Shown: positions 28,863-38,829 of the stretch, in pieces
Layout: every line of letters begins with the position of its first letter
Position numbering within the stretch: the stretch's first letter is position 1
DNA from: Acinetobacter amyesii
GTDB taxonomy: Bacteria; Pseudomonadota; Gammaproteobacteria; Pseudomonadales; Moraxellaceae
Direction of reading: 5' to 3'
DNA: 64,000 nucleotides
Assembly: GCF_002018365.1 (NCBI RefSeq)
Contig: NZ_MVKX01000004.1
Location: 259,401-323,400 of the forward strand
The notes under the pieces: generated by a model
What the model was told of the DNA's origin: nothing
Database searches by the model: none
Seen by the model: only the letters and a program-made list of their open reading frames with translations
Translations under genes and position numbers: made by a program

Positions 28863-28913
28863 AAAAAGAATCAAGCAATATCGCTAACTACAACAAAAAG
28901 GAATACTTTTACT

Positions 28914-31625
28914 ATGAAAGAGAAAAAAAATGCTAAATCTGTGGGGGGCACACCATTTAGCAAAACAATACTTAAATTAAGTACTCTTAGTTTAAGTATG
29001 CTGTGTTTATCTTTAGCGCATGCAGCAGAAACAAATGAAGAAGAAACAGTTAAGCCAACGAAAGTAGCCAAAGTAACTGTGACTGGTTCATCCATTAAAG
29101 GGGTTTCTGCTCAAAGTTCTTCACCTATTACGGTGATTAAAGTTGAAGAATTAACTAAACAAGGGGTTACAACGACTGAAGAAGCCTTAATAAAAATTAG
29201 TGCGAACCAAGCGGGCTACAGTACAGCGCAAAACGTTGGTGCAAGTAATACATCAGGCTCAACAGCAAACTTACGTGGCCTAGGTTCTGATAAAACCCTC
29301 GTCTTACTTAATGGACGTCGTTTGGCTTATAGCCCTTTTAGTACATCTGAAACCAACCTAAATACCATTCCGCTTGCAATGGTTGAACGTATTGAAGTTT
29401 TACGTGATGGTGCTTCTGCAATTTATGGTGCAGATGCAATCGCAGGTGTAATTAACTTTATTACCAAAAAGCAATACACCGGCTTAGGTATTAGCGGAGG
29501 TTTACTCAAACCTGAGGATAAAGGCGGCGAAGAATACGATGTTTCGATTTTTGGTGGCTATGGCGACTTAGATGAACAAGGTTTTAACGTTTATGGCGCA
29601 ATTGACTACCGTAAAGCCAAAGAAATTATGGCAAAAGACCGTAAAGTCAGCCGTCGTGGTGGCCTTCTACCTGAGTTAGGTATCGATGCTGGTTCAGCAA
29701 ATGGCTTCCCTGCTAACTTTCTTGATCCAAACGGCGGGCCTTTAGATGCTGACGGAAATCCTGAAGGTGTATTAGCGAACCCGTATGGTGGTGCAGCCAA
29801 TTGTAATAATTTAACCAATGTCACTGAAGATGGCGGACTCTGCTTCCTCAATACGCAAGCTTTAATTGGTATTCAGCCAGAAACTGAGGACTTGTCTGCA
29901 ATTGGTCGTGCAACCATCAAACTTAGCGATAACTTCAACGCTATTGGTGAATATGTCTATGCAAAAAGCAAAGTGACGACTTCTATTGCTCCAGACGTAT
30001 ATAGTCGCTCTGTCACGATTCCTAAAAGCAGTCAATATTATCCAGGCGAGGGTATTACCCCTGGTGTTGATGGTCTAAGTGGTGATCCATTACAACTCTA
30101 CTTACGCTCTCAAGCCGGTAACCGTGTTTCACAATCTATCAATGAATCTCATCGTATTTTTGCTGGACTTGAAGGTGAAGCATACGGTTGGGATATCAAC
30201 GGTGGCGTAACTTACGCAAAAGGCGAAGCATCAGATAGCTTTGTTAGTGGATACTTAAATCGTAACAAACTACAAGAAGGATTAAATGACGGCACAATCA
30301 ACCCATTTGGTCCATCTGCAGATGCTAACGTTTGGAACTCATTAAATGTGAGTGGTACAACAAACGAAGCAACACTTGATTCCACAACATTTGACTTTAC
30401 CGTGAGCCGCCCGATTTACACCTTACCAGCTGGTGATGTTGGTTTTGCATTTGGTGGAAGTTTTACAACTCAAGATTGGGAAGCAAAAGTAAACTCTGAG
30501 TTAGTACGCCTTGTACCGGGTAGTGGTATTGACCCTGACAAACCTCTGAGTAAAGGTGACCGAGATATTACTGCCGCTTATGCTGAGCTTCAAATTCCAA
30601 TTACCAAAACAATTGAAGCTCAACTTGCAGCACGTTATGACGACTACAGCGATTTTGGCGATACGTTCAATCCAAAAGTCGGTATTCGTTGGGAACCAAT
30701 GAAGCAACTTATGTTCCGTAGTACCTACAGTACTGGTTTCCGTGCTCCAAGCCTTTGGGAAATTAATGCACAACAAAGCAAAACCTACACTGGTGCAAAA
30801 TATAACGACCCTGTCCTTTGTCCAGGCGGTAATCCAACTTCACCTCAATATCAAACCGAATGTAATACTCAGTTCTACCGTATGCAAGGTGGTAACCCAG
30901 ATCTTCAGCCAGAAGAATCTAAAACATTTACCGCAGGTTTTGTTTACGAACCAATTAAAAACTTAGTTTTAGCTGTTGATTATTACAACATTGAAATTGA
31001 AGAATTAGTTGGCCAAGTAGGTGAAACTTCAATTTTTGAAGATCCTGAGAAATATGCTTCATTATTCGTGCGTGGTGCCGATGGTCGTATTGAATACATC
31101 AATACCATTCTAATGAATACAGGGGGTATTAAAACTCAAGGTATCGACATTAGCTTAGATTATCTTTCACCATTAACCGCGACAGGTCGTTTTGGCTTTG
31201 GCATTAATGGTACCTATGTCATCAAAAATGACTACCAAGAAGAAAAAGGCGGTGATTGGGAAGGCTTAGTAGGTGTGTATGACGACCCTGCTGTTTTACG
31301 TTGGAAGCACACAGCGAACCTAAATTGGAGCTATGAAAACTGGAAAATCATCTTCGAACAACAGTTCTTCCGTGGCTACGATGACCAAAACCAAATCGGC
31401 AAAGAAAAATTTGATAAACACCGTGTGCCTGATTACACACTGTATAACGTTGCAGGAACATACAGTGGTTTCAAAAACTTAGAAATCACTGGTGGTATCA
31501 AAAACCTATTTGCTGAAGAGCCTGCTGCATCGAACGTATTAGATAACTTCCAATATGGCTATGACCCACGTTATAGCGATCCTACTGGTCGTACATTCTA
31601 TGTCCGTGGTACTTACAAGTTCTAA
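28914..31625 (+). CDS. TonB-dependent outer-membrane receptor
   Basis: A 903-residue gated outer-membrane channel. It has a signal peptide ending near SLAHAAE, an N-terminal plug (about residues 55-170) with LRGLGSDKTLVLLNGRRLA and VERIEVLRDGASAIYGADAI, and a large beta-barrel ending in YVRGTYKF with a terminal aromatic residue. Two Cys pairs in extracellular loops are visible. The frame opens at 28845, but ATG 28914 with AAAAGGA upstream gives a proper signal peptide. It is followed by its own tonB-exbB-exbD-exbD, faces a peptide ABC operon, and has a sigma-54 promoter, so peptide uptake is a better guess than iron. Confidence 0.88.
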   Translation: MKEKKNAKSVGGTPFSKTILKLSTLSLSMLCLSLAHAAETNEEETVKPTKVAKVTVTGSSIKGVSAQSSSPITVIKVEELTKQGVTTTEEALIKISANQAGYSTAQNVGASNTSGSTANLRGLGSDKTLVLLNGRRLAYSPFSTSETNLNTIPLAMVERIEVLRDGASAIYGADAIAGVINFITKKQYTGLGISGGLLKPEDKGGEEYDVSIFGGYGDLDEQGFNVYGAIDYRKAKEIMAKDRKVSRRGGLLPELGIDAGSANGFPANFLDPNGGPLDADGNPEGVLANPYGGAANCNNLTNVTEDGGLCFLNTQALIGIQPETEDLSAIGRATIKLSDNFNAIGEYVYAKSKVTTSIAPDVYSRSVTIPKSSQYYPGEGITPGVDGLSGDPLQLYLRSQAGNRVSQSINESHRIFAGLEGEAYGWDINGGVTYAKGEASDSFVSGYLNRNKLQEGLNDGTINPFGPSADANVWNSLNVSGTTNEATLDSTTFDFTVSRPIYTLPAGDVGFAFGGSFTTQDWEAKVNSELVRLVPGSGIDPDKPLSKGDRDITAAYAELQIPITKTIEAQLAARYDDYSDFGDTFNPKVGIRWEPMKQLMFRSTYSTGFRAPSLWEINAQQSKTYTGAKYNDPVLCPGGNPTSPQYQTECNTQFYRMQGGNPDLQPEESKTFTAGFVYEPIKNLVLAVDYYNIEIEELVGQVGETSIFEDPEKYASLFVRGADGRIEYINTILMNTGGIKTQGIDISLDYLSPLTATGRFGFGINGTYVIKNDYQEEKGGDWEGLVGVYDDPAVLRWKHTANLNWSYENWKIIFEQQFFRGYDDQNQIGKEKFDKHRVPDYTLYNVAGTYSGFKNLEITGGIKNLFAEEPAASNVLDNFQYGYDPRYSDPTGRTFYVRGTYKF

Positions 31626-31773
31626 AAGCTAAATTTGCCAGTACGATTCCAACAGGAATTGTACTGGCACTATTTATTTAATTAATTAGTCAAACATAAA
31701 AAATGCAAAAAACACTTATATCTCAAGTGCCAATTTCACTATTGATTGTTTGTCTCACATTTCAGGAGTAGTA

Positions 31774-32472
31774 ATGGGCAAAAGCTTTTCCGAATTAGAA
31801 AATAATTCCGGCAAACGCCTGATCGGAATTGGGGCAGTCATTCTTCTGCATCTCATTGTACTCTACGGATTAATTACTGGCCTTTCCAAAAAAGGTGAGA
31901 AAACTGTAGAAGAACCTGTTGAATTAATCATTATTCAAGATAAAAAACCTGAGCCAGAAAAACCGAAACCAATTGAAAAACCACCTGAATTACCAAAACT
32001 CGTTAAGGAAGTGCTGAAAACACCAGACCCTCAACCTGAACAAAAGGTCGTTGAAAAAGCTGCACCAACTCAAACAGTTAAAGCCGTTTCAACACCTACG
32101 CCTACAGCTTCCCCATCTCCTAGCCCTGTGGCAGCACCAGCACCTGTAGCTGCAGCAGCTCCGGCACCTGCGCCTGCACCCAAACCTGCTGGAGAAACAC
32201 GTGGTGCTTCTGAAGGAAGTGTTGGATGTAAAGAACCACCATATCCACGTGAGGCCGAAATGGCTGGAGAAATAGGCACAGTCCATATTTCTGTTCTTGT
32301 TGGTACAGATGGAAGTGCAAAGCAAGTGAAGGTTAAAAAATCGAGTGGTACTAAATCTTTAGATAAATCCGCAAGTAAAGCATTCAGCTTATGTACTTTT
32401 AAACCTGCACTCAAAAATGGTGAGCCAGTTGAAGATTGGTATGAACTTGAATACGAATTTAAACTTGATTAA
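31774..32472 (+). CDS. tonB: TonB energy-transducing protein
   Basis: TonB spans the periplasm and passes energy from ExbBD to receptors. The 232-residue protein has one N-terminal helix (LIGIGAVILLHLIVLYGLIT), a long Pro/Glu/Lys-rich then Pro/Ala-rich linker (about residues 45-150), and the C-terminal domain (CKEPPYPREAEMAGEIGTVH through LCTFKPALKNGEPVEDWYEL). The frame is open from 31750, but ATG 31774 has AGGAG at the right distance. It lies 148 bp after the receptor gene, probably in the same operon. Confidence 0.9.
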   Translation: MGKSFSELENNSGKRLIGIGAVILLHLIVLYGLITGLSKKGEKTVEEPVELIIIQDKKPEPEKPKPIEKPPELPKLVKEVLKTPDPQPEQKVVEKAAPTQTVKAVSTPTPTASPSPSPVAAPAPVAAAAPAPAPAPKPAGETRGASEGSVGCKEPPYPREAEMAGEIGTVHISVLVGTDGSAKQVKVKKSSGTKSLDKSASKAFSLCTFKPALKNGEPVEDWYELEYEFKLD

Positions 32473-32500
32473 TGAATCTACAAAAACTTGGAGAATATGA

Positions 32501-33385
32501 ATGAATAAAATGATGAAATCTGCACGTATTTTTGCATCAGCAACTGTATTAGCAACAACTACATTACTCCCGCTTCAATCTGTATTTGCTGAAGAATCTG
32601 CAACACCGCCAAGTATGGTTAAAGTCGAAATCAGTGAAGATAAAATTCAAATTACCGATGATGGATCACACACGCCACCACCAAAACCAGCAGCAACCCA
32701 AGAAGTCCACAACCCGTATGGCTTAGAAGCACTATGGCGTGAAGGTGACATCGTTGCTAAATCGACACTCTTTATCTTGGTCCTGATGTCGATTGGAACT
32801 TGGTACATCATGGTCACTAAATTTATTCAACAAGCTAAAATTAAGCGCCAAGGCAAAGAAGCTGAAGCTAAATTTTGGGATGCTGCTTCAATTGATAGCG
32901 CAGCAGAAACCTTAGACGAATCGAGTGCATACCGCTTTATTGCAGAAAAAGGCATTAATTCAACCAAAAAACACGGCGGTAATCTGCTGGAACGTATCGA
33001 CTTCAACACATGGGTAACTATTTCAATCCAGCGTGCTATCGATAAAATTCAAAGCCATTTAAGTGGTGGATTAGCTTTTCTCGCAACTGTAGGTTCGACT
33101 GCACCATTTGTGGGTTTGTTCGGTACAGTTTGGGGTATTTACCATGCTTTAACGGCAATTGGTATTTCAGGTCAAGCATCTATTGATAAAGTTGCAGGCC
33201 CAGTCGGTGAAGCCCTAATTATGACGGCAATTGGTCTTGCTGTAGCAGTACCTGCGGTTCTTGGCTACAACTGGTTAACGCGTCGTAATAAAGCAGTTCT
33301 AGATAATGTTCGTACCTTTGGTTCAGATCTACACACCGTACTTTTAAGCGGTGAGATCAAAAACAATAATAACGACACAAAATAA
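32501..33385 (+). CDS. exbB: ExbB-type proton channel subunit
   Basis: ExbB forms the pentameric scaffold of the proton-driven motor that powers TonB. The 294-residue protein starts with a signal-like segment (ARIFASATVLATTTLLPLQS) and a Pro-rich periplasmic part, then three MotA/TolQ/ExbB helices, the last two with LAFLATVGSTAPFVGLFGTV and EALIMTAIGLAVAVPAVLGY. The longer N-terminus is typical of the exported-N-terminus ExbB subgroup. GGAG precedes the start. Confidence 0.9.
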   Translation: MNKMMKSARIFASATVLATTTLLPLQSVFAEESATPPSMVKVEISEDKIQITDDGSHTPPPKPAATQEVHNPYGLEALWREGDIVAKSTLFILVLMSIGTWYIMVTKFIQQAKIKRQGKEAEAKFWDAASIDSAAETLDESSAYRFIAEKGINSTKKHGGNLLERIDFNTWVTISIQRAIDKIQSHLSGGLAFLATVGSTAPFVGLFGTVWGIYHALTAIGISGQASIDKVAGPVGEALIMTAIGLAVAVPAVLGYNWLTRRNKAVLDNVRTFGSDLHTVLLSGEIKNNNNDTK

Positions 33386-33399
33386 GAGAGGCATCAGCC

Positions 33400-33825
33400 A
33401 TGGGAATGATGGTCAATTCAGATGGTGACGAAGATGATGTAATTTCAGCCATTAATACAACACCTTTGGTTGATATTATGTTGGTGCTGCTCATTATTTT
33501 CTTAATTACAGTACCTGTTGCAATCCATACAGTTCCGGTGAAGTTGCCTGAGGAAAAGAACACGCCTTATGAAACTAAACCGATCAATATTCAGATTGCT
33601 GTCAATAAAAATGGCGATATCTTCTGGAATGAAAAATACATTGCAGATAAAGATACGCTGATCAGTCGACTACAAGCGGAAGCTAAAAAGCGTCCGCAAC
33701 CTGAAGTTCATATCCGTGGCGATCAGGTGACAAAATATGAAGCGATTGATGAAGTCATTAGTGCAACACAAGCAGCAGGAATTGGCAAAATTGCTTTTGT
33801 CACTACTCCTGTTGCCGCACCATAA
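33400..33825 (+). CDS. exbD: ExbD-type subunit 1
   Basis: A 141-residue protein with one helix near residue 25-45 carrying the proton-path Asp (NTTPLVDIMLVLLIIFLITV) and a periplasmic domain. It begins MGMMVNSDGDEDDVISA. It is one of two ExbD copies in the operon; it lies 14 bp after exbB. Confidence 0.9.
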   Translation: MGMMVNSDGDEDDVISAINTTPLVDIMLVLLIIFLITVPVAIHTVPVKLPEEKNTPYETKPINIQIAVNKNGDIFWNEKYIADKDTLISRLQAEAKKRPQPEVHIRGDQVTKYEAIDEVISATQAAGIGKIAFVTTPVAAP

Positions 33826-33843
33826 TCGGATGAGGGACAAGGT

Positions 33844-34257
33844 ATGGGAATGAATGTCGGTTCCGATAAAGACGATGATGTTATGTTGGACGTCAACATG
33901 ACGCCATTGATCGATGTGATGTTGGTTTTGCTCATTATGTTTATTATCACAATTCCAATTCCAAATAACTCGATCAATATTGATTTGCCAAACGGTACGC
34001 CACCGCCAACCAATGAAAAGCCGCCTGAACCGGTCACTTTACGCATTGATGCGCAAGGTAAATTATTTTGGAATGGTCAACCCGTTGCCAATAAGCAAGC
34101 TTTAGAAACACTTTTTGCTGGTGTTGCACAACAAGCAGATCAGGATACGATCAAAGTGCAACCTGACAAAATGACAGAATATAAAGATGTCGCTATGGTA
34201 ATGGCAGCCGCACAACGTTTGAATGTCAAAAAAATTGGGGTCTCAGCAAATCAATAA
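33844..34257 (+). CDS. exbD: ExbD-type subunit 2
   Basis: A 137-residue paralogue of the preceding gene with the same helix and Asp (NMTPLIDVMLVLLIMFIITI) and start MGMNVGSDKDDDVM. Two ExbD copies after tonB-exbB are known in Xanthomonas-type TonB operons, where the second is not always needed for iron uptake. The last gene of the receptor operon; a terminator follows. Confidence 0.9.
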   Translation: MGMNVGSDKDDDVMLDVNMTPLIDVMLVLLIMFIITIPIPNNSINIDLPNGTPPPTNEKPPEPVTLRIDAQGKLFWNGQPVANKQALETLFAGVAQQADQDTIKVQPDKMTEYKDVAMVMAAAQRLNVKKIGVSANQ

Positions 34258-34276
34258 TTGCTCCCCAACAACAAAA

Positions 34277-34306
34277 GCCAACTGATCACCTCAGTTGGCT
34301 TTTTTA
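34277..34306 (+). terminator. Terminator of the TonB-receptor operon
   Basis: GCCAACTGA and TCAGTTGGC form a perfect 9-bp stem with a 5-nt loop, followed by TTTTTT. Confidence 0.9.
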
Positions 34307-34361
34307 ATTCTTCACAGAAATCTATACAGTTAGTGACTCAGAAATAAACACATAGTATTTA

Positions 34362-34820
34362 TTAAGTATTTTTCTGCTTCCAAAAATCATATAGCTCATG
34401 ATCAGAGTTTGGCTTTAACTGACTAAAACTCAACCCTTGCTGTTCATGTGGTTCAAGTCTTAATTTTTCGGCAATCTCTGCTGTAGATAAGCCATAGGCT
34501 TCTGCATCAGCATTTGAATAGGCATACACAATTTTTTCAACTCCAACCATTCGCAGAGCTGCCAAACACATTGGACATGGTTGTCCGCTCGCATAAACGA
34601 CACAATCCTTCAAAGACGTCGTATTTAAATCTTGGGCGGCTTGTCTTAATGCATTTAACTCGGCATGAGATGTCGGATCGCCCGAGATTAATATTTGATT
34701 CACCCCTGTACTCACCACAACGCCATGCTTAACGATCACAGCACCAAATGGCCGACCACCTTGCTCAATATTTTCTTTCGCAAGTTGAATCGCAAGTTCT
34801 ATAAACGCATGATCCGTCAT
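34362..34820 (-). CDS. Nucleoside deaminase, guanine-deaminase-like
   Basis: A 152-residue zinc enzyme of the cytidine/deoxycytidylate deaminase superfamily. The zinc motifs are SHAELNALRQA and GQPCPMCLAALRMVGVEK. The overall sequence resembles small guanine deaminases (GuaD type) more than TadA: it has GGRPFGAVIVKHGVVVSTG and the distinctive C-terminal AYGLSTAEIAEKLRLE. It would turn guanine into xanthine; the exact substrate is inferred. The frame opens four codons earlier, but ATG 34820 is the likely start. Confidence 0.75.
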   Translation of the reverse strand: MTDHAFIELAIQLAKENIEQGGRPFGAVIVKHGVVVSTGVNQILISGDPTSHAELNALRQAAQDLNTTSLKDCVVYASGQPCPMCLAALRMVGVEKIVYAYSNADAEAYGLSTAEIAEKLRLEPHEQQGLSFSQLKPNSDHELYDFWKQKNT

Positions 34821-34859
34821 AAATACGCCCAATTATTGTCAATATAAAGAGTTCGCCCA

Positions 34860-35504
34860 TTATGCCAATACAGGAACATCAATCCATAACGCCTCTGGAA
34901 AGTGATTGGCTAAATATGCTTTTAAATATTCAGCAGTATCTTTAGAAATCAATGCATCTTGAGATTCATCATTTAAATTATAAGCCAGTGCATAAAGTGC
35001 TAAGCCTCGACTTTTTAGTGCTTCCAAACTTAAAATCGTATGGTTAATGCTGCCCAAACGACCTGATGTCACCAAAATAACGGGATATTGTTTCTCTACA
35101 ACATAATCGATGGTTAAAAGGTCTGTGGTTAAAGGCACCATCAACCCACCCGCACCTTCGAGTAAAACGTTGTCATATTTTTCAGTTAAACGTTTTGTCG
35201 CATATTCAATTTTAGCAAAATCAATGTCACGTCCATCGAGTTTGGTGGCGAGATGTGGTGACGCTGGATAACTAAATATTTCAGGCATCGTAAGTTTGGT
35301 TTCATCTTCGACCAACAACCCCGTACCCATAATTTGACGATGTTGTTCTATATCTTCAGAAATATCGACATTGCCTGTTTGGATCAACTTTTGCGTGATC
35401 GTTCGCGCGCCTTGTTCATTCCATATTTTAGCTAGATAGCCAGTGGTATATGTTTTACCGATGCCTGTATCGATCCCACTAATGAAATAAACTTGCCCTG
35501 TCAT
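34860..35504 (-). CDS. bioD: Dethiobiotin synthetase
   Basis: BioD closes the ureido ring of dethiobiotin from DAPA, CO2 and ATP. The 214-residue protein has the P-loop FISGIDTGIGKTYTTGYLA, LLEGAGGLMVPLT and VILVTSGRLGSINHTILSLE. ATG 35504 overlaps the bioC stop by four bases and has GGAG upstream; the longer frame from 35525 is inside bioC and unlikely. It is the last gene of the bio cluster. Confidence 0.92.
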   Translation of the reverse strand: MTGQVYFISGIDTGIGKTYTTGYLAKIWNEQGARTITQKLIQTGNVDISEDIEQHRQIMGTGLLVEDETKLTMPEIFSYPASPHLATKLDGRDIDFAKIEYATKRLTEKYDNVLLEGAGGLMVPLTTDLLTIDYVVEKQYPVILVTSGRLGSINHTILSLEALKSRGLALYALAYNLNDESQDALISKDTAEYLKAYLANHFPEALWIDVPVLA

Positions 35505-36289
35505 GGCATTCTCCGTGCAATACAAAAAATCGGATGATAGGTCAGTGCATAACGCATCTGCCCAGACTCATCACGCAAAGAAAACTGTTGATATGCTGAA
35601 TAAAAATCAAAGAGCGATTGTTTCGTCCAACGAAAATGTGACCCCGTCGCAGTCACACCTGTCGCTTTTAAATGCTGCAAAACCTGCTTTGGATGATCAA
35701 AATATAATGCCGCTGTCTGCTCTGAAAGATGCAGAATTTCAAAACCATGTTTACTTAATATGGTTTGAAGCATGTCGATATCGAGGTAGTCCAAACCCTG
35801 CCCAGTCAAAGCTTTTATTTCCTGTAAATTCTGCTTTCCAAAGGTCGAAAAACAAAAATATGCCTCTGGATTTAAACTTTGAAAGGCTTTCTCAACAATA
35901 CCCGCAAAGTTCCCCACCCATTGCAAAGCCGAACTCGATGCGATCAAGTCGATATGCTTTGGAAATACCAGTTGTTCGATATCTCCAAGTCTGTACTGAA
36001 TATGCGGACTTGACTGAAAATGCTGTTGAATTTCTGCATATAGATCATTTAAAACCAAACGATTGATTTGCATATTTTCCAGCATTAAATGGCTTAAATT
36101 CCCCGAGCCACATCCAATTTCAAAAACCGTTTCTACAGGGTGATTTTGCAACTTTGGACAATACTGCTGCATCAACTCAAATAAATGTTGAGCAATCTCT
36201 TTTTGTACAACGGCATGTTCAGCATAGCTCAGCCCTGCCTGAGCAAATCGCAACGCCACTTGGGATTTATCAATCTCAATATTATTCAC
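35501..36289 (-). CDS. bioC: Malonyl-ACP O-methyltransferase
   Basis: BioC methylates malonyl-ACP so that the fatty acid pathway can extend it to pimeloyl-ACP methyl ester. The 262-residue SAM-dependent methyltransferase has the class I motif VFEIGCGSGNLSHLML and LIASSSALQWVGNF. The start is GTG at 36287-36289, 7 bp after the bioF stop. It matches the order bioF-bioC-bioD. Confidence 0.88.
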   Translation of the reverse strand: MNNIEIDKSQVALRFAQAGLSYAEHAVVQKEIAQHLFELMQQYCPKLQNHPVETVFEIGCGSGNLSHLMLENMQINRLVLNDLYAEIQQHFQSSPHIQYRLGDIEQLVFPKHIDLIASSSALQWVGNFAGIVEKAFQSLNPEAYFCFSTFGKQNLQEIKALTGQGLDYLDIDMLQTILSKHGFEILHLSEQTAALYFDHPKQVLQHLKATGVTATGSHFRWTKQSLFDFYSAYQQFSLRDESGQMRYALTYHPIFCIARRMP

Positions 36290-36296
36290 AAGTCAC

Positions 36297-37454
36297 TCAC
36301 AACAATTGAGTCAACTGATCCAGATCAGTTTGTGTAATCTGAGCAGTGAGTGAAATGCGTAAGCGCGAACTATGCTGCGGCACAGTCGGTGGACGTACAG
36401 GCATGATATAAAAACCTGCCGCTTGCAAAGCTTGAGCTTTGGCAACAGTTTTATTCGACTCGCCAATAATGACAGGCACAATATGTGATGTAGATGGACA
36501 ATCAAAACCTTTGGCTTGCACAGCTTGTTGCAAATTTTGACTGATTTGCTGTAAATGTTGACGCTCTTCTTTTAAATTTAAAACGTTCTTGAAAATAAAA
36601 TCTGTCCAAGCCATACAGATCGGGGGCTGTGCGGTACTAAAAATCAACGGTCGCATCGAGTTAATCAAATAGTCACGAATAATCGCATGACAGATGAGAT
36701 ACCCCCCTATTGAAGCCAGTGCTTTACCAAATGTCCCGACTAAAAGATCAATATCATCCATCACCTGATATTGCTCAGCACAACCTAAACCTCGCTCACC
36801 ACGCACACCAATTGCATGCGCCTCATCGACATACAACATCACTTTGGAAAATTGTTTTTTGATCCGCACCAGTTCAGCCAAATCAGTTTCATCACCATCC
36901 ATGCTGAAAATCGATTCCGTCACTACAATGATCCGCTCAAAAGCCTCATCTTCATGGTATTTACATAAAAGCTGAGAAAGATGCGCCAAATCATTATGGC
37001 GATAACGTACATATTTCGCACTCGATAATCGGATGCCATCAATCATACTGGCATGAATCAGCTTATCCGCCAATATCAAGGTTTTACTGTCTGCGAGTGC
37101 AGGTAAAATCCCGATATTCATGTGATAACCACTGTTAAAGAGCAGTGCTGCACGACCATGAAAGGCATCACTTAATGTTAATTCAAGTTGTTCATATTCT
37201 GGAAAATTTCCAGTTAATAAACGCGAAGAGGATGAGCTCATCCAACGCTGTGCGTTCGGGGTTTCATCAAAAAACTGTTCACGTAGATGTAGGTTTGAAG
37301 CCAAACCTAAATAGTCATTTGACGCTAAATTCAACATGTTGTGATCGTGAATACTAATGTAACGATCGTGCTGATGACTTGAAGTGAACTGACGTAAGTT
37401 GCCTTGCTGTTTCAGTTGATCAAGTTGATCTGAAAAATAGTTGAGCAGATTCAT
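36297..37454 (-). CDS. bioF: 8-amino-7-oxononanoate synthase
   Basis: BioF is a PLP enzyme that joins pimeloyl-ACP (or CoA) with L-alanine. The 385-residue protein has [17 protein letters not shown] near the start, [16 protein letters not shown], and the PLP lysine in [15 protein letters not shown]. Its ATG overlaps the bioA stop by four bases. Confidence 0.93.
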   Translation of the reverse strand: MNLLNYFSDQLDQLKQQGNLRQFTSSHQHDRYISIHDHNMLNLASNDYLGLASNLHLREQFFDETPNAQRWMSSSSSRLLTGNFPEYEQLELTLSDAFHGRAALLFNSGYHMNIGILPALADSKTLILADKLIHASMIDGIRLSSAKYVRYRHNDLAHLSQLLCKYHEDEAFERIIVVTESIFSMDGDETDLAELVRIKKQFSKVMLYVDEAHAIGVRGERGLGCAEQYQVMDDIDLLVGTFGKALASIGGYLICHAIIRDYLINSMRPLIFSTAQPPICMAWTDFIFKNVLNLKEERQHLQQISQNLQQAVQAKGFDCPSTSHIVPVIIGESNKTVAKAQALQAAGFYIMPVRPPTVPQHSSRLRISLTAQITQTDLDQLTQLL

Positions 37455-38743
37455 ACCGACTGCTCCATATTTTTCACCACCTCAACCATTTGTTCTAGCA
37501 AAATTTTTAATTCATGCTCAGAAATAATATATGGCGGCATCACATAAACTAGCTTACCGAATGGACGAATCCAAATGCCACGACGGACGAACTCCTGTTG
37601 TAGCATTTTCATATCGACATTAAAGGTCAATTCCACCACACCAATAGCACCAAGTATTCGCACATCTTTGACATGTTCAAGCGATGAAAGTGCTGGTAAA
37701 TGAAACTTCAACTGAGCTTCGATACGTCGAATATTGGCTTGCCAATCTTGAGAAAGTAGCAGTTCGGTACTTTTTACAGCCACAGCACATGCCAACGGAT
37801 TTGCCATAAAGGTTGGGCCATGCATAAACACGCCGGCTTCGCCTTGGCTAATCGTATTCGCGACTTTCTGCGTAGTCAGGGTTGCAGACAAGGTCATATA
37901 ACCGCCTGTCAGTCCTTTGCCAATACACATAATATCTGGCTCAACTGCGGCCCATTCCCAAGCAAATAGTTTTCCTGTTCGCCCAAAACCTGTCGCGATC
38001 TCATCAAAGATCAGCAAGATATTGTATTGCTTACAGAGTAACTTAGCTTGACGCAAATATTCAGGATGATAGAAACGCATGCCTCCTGCACCTTGCACAA
38101 TCGGCTCTAAAATCAGGCCTGCAATCTGCGCATGCTGTTCAGAGAGAGTCTTTTCTAGTTCAGCAATATCCGCAGGATTCCACGCTTGGTCAAAGCCAAC
38201 TTGCGGCGTAGGAACAAAAATTCGATTTGGCAAACTTGGGCCAAAAATTTGATGCATCCCTGTCACGGGATCACACACAGACATAGCATTCCAAGTGTCG
38301 CCATGATAGCCAGAACGTGGAGTGACAAAATTGGTTTTATTCGGTTGATGCAAAGACGCCCAATACTGCACTGCCATTTTTAAGGCCACTTCGACAGCAA
38401 CCGAACCGGAATCGGCAAAGAAAATTTTATCTAAACTGGGCGGGGTGATTTTTAACAGTAATTTAGCCAGTTGAATCGCGGGATCATGTGTCAATCCACC
38501 GAACATGATATGTGACATCTGTTGCAGTTGATCGGTCACTGCCTGATTTAGCTCGGGATGGTTATAACCATGAATCGCACACCACCATGAAGACATACCG
38601 TCAATCAATTGACGACCATCTTCAAGCTCAATCATCGCCCCTTGCGCACGTTTCACTTTAAACGTTGGAAGGGGCTGAGTCATCGATGTATAGGGATGCC
38701 AAATATGCTGCTGATCAAATTGTAGATCGGTTAAATTGGCCAT
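37451..38743 (-). CDS. bioA: Adenosylmethionine-8-amino-7-oxononanoate aminotransferase
   Basis: BioA is a PLP class-III aminotransferase that uses SAM as amino donor to make DAPA. The 430-residue protein begins with [13 protein letters not shown], the usual BioA start, and has [36 protein letters not shown] and the PLP lysine in [17 protein letters not shown]. It lies 86 bp downstream of the bioH-like gene. Confidence 0.94.
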   Translation of the reverse strand: MANLTDLQFDQQHIWHPYTSMTQPLPTFKVKRAQGAMIELEDGRQLIDGMSSWWCAIHGYNHPELNQAVTDQLQQMSHIMFGGLTHDPAIQLAKLLLKITPPSLDKIFFADSGSVAVEVALKMAVQYWASLHQPNKTNFVTPRSGYHGDTWNAMSVCDPVTGMHQIFGPSLPNRIFVPTPQVGFDQAWNPADIAELEKTLSEQHAQIAGLILEPIVQGAGGMRFYHPEYLRQAKLLCKQYNILLIFDEIATGFGRTGKLFAWEWAAVEPDIMCIGKGLTGGYMTLSATLTTQKVANTISQGEAGVFMHGPTFMANPLACAVAVKSTELLLSQDWQANIRRIEAQLKFHLPALSSLEHVKDVRILGAIGVVELTFNVDMKMLQQEFVRRGIWIRPFGKLVYVMPPYIISEHELKILLEQMVEVVKNMEQSV

Positions 38744-38829
38744 CCCTCACTCCATGTATCAGGCTTAAACATCCATGTGGCAAGATGTTAAACCCACGGC
38801 AATGAAAAATAAATTGCCATAAAGCCCAG

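Larger units (their letters stand above)
28195..28913. other. 719-bp divergent control region of the peptide locus
   Basis: This AT-rich gap separates the ABC operon (minus) from the TonB-dependent receptor operon (plus). It holds a sigma-54-like promoter near each end and a 7-bp dyad between them, all listed separately. I see no Fur box and no convincing gene. Confidence 0.7.

Noticed and set aside
38744..38829. Possible BirA operator upstream of bioA (AACATC...GATGTT near 38768-38790).
   Set aside because: The arms are short and do not resemble the TTGTAAACC...GGTTTACAA pattern well enough.
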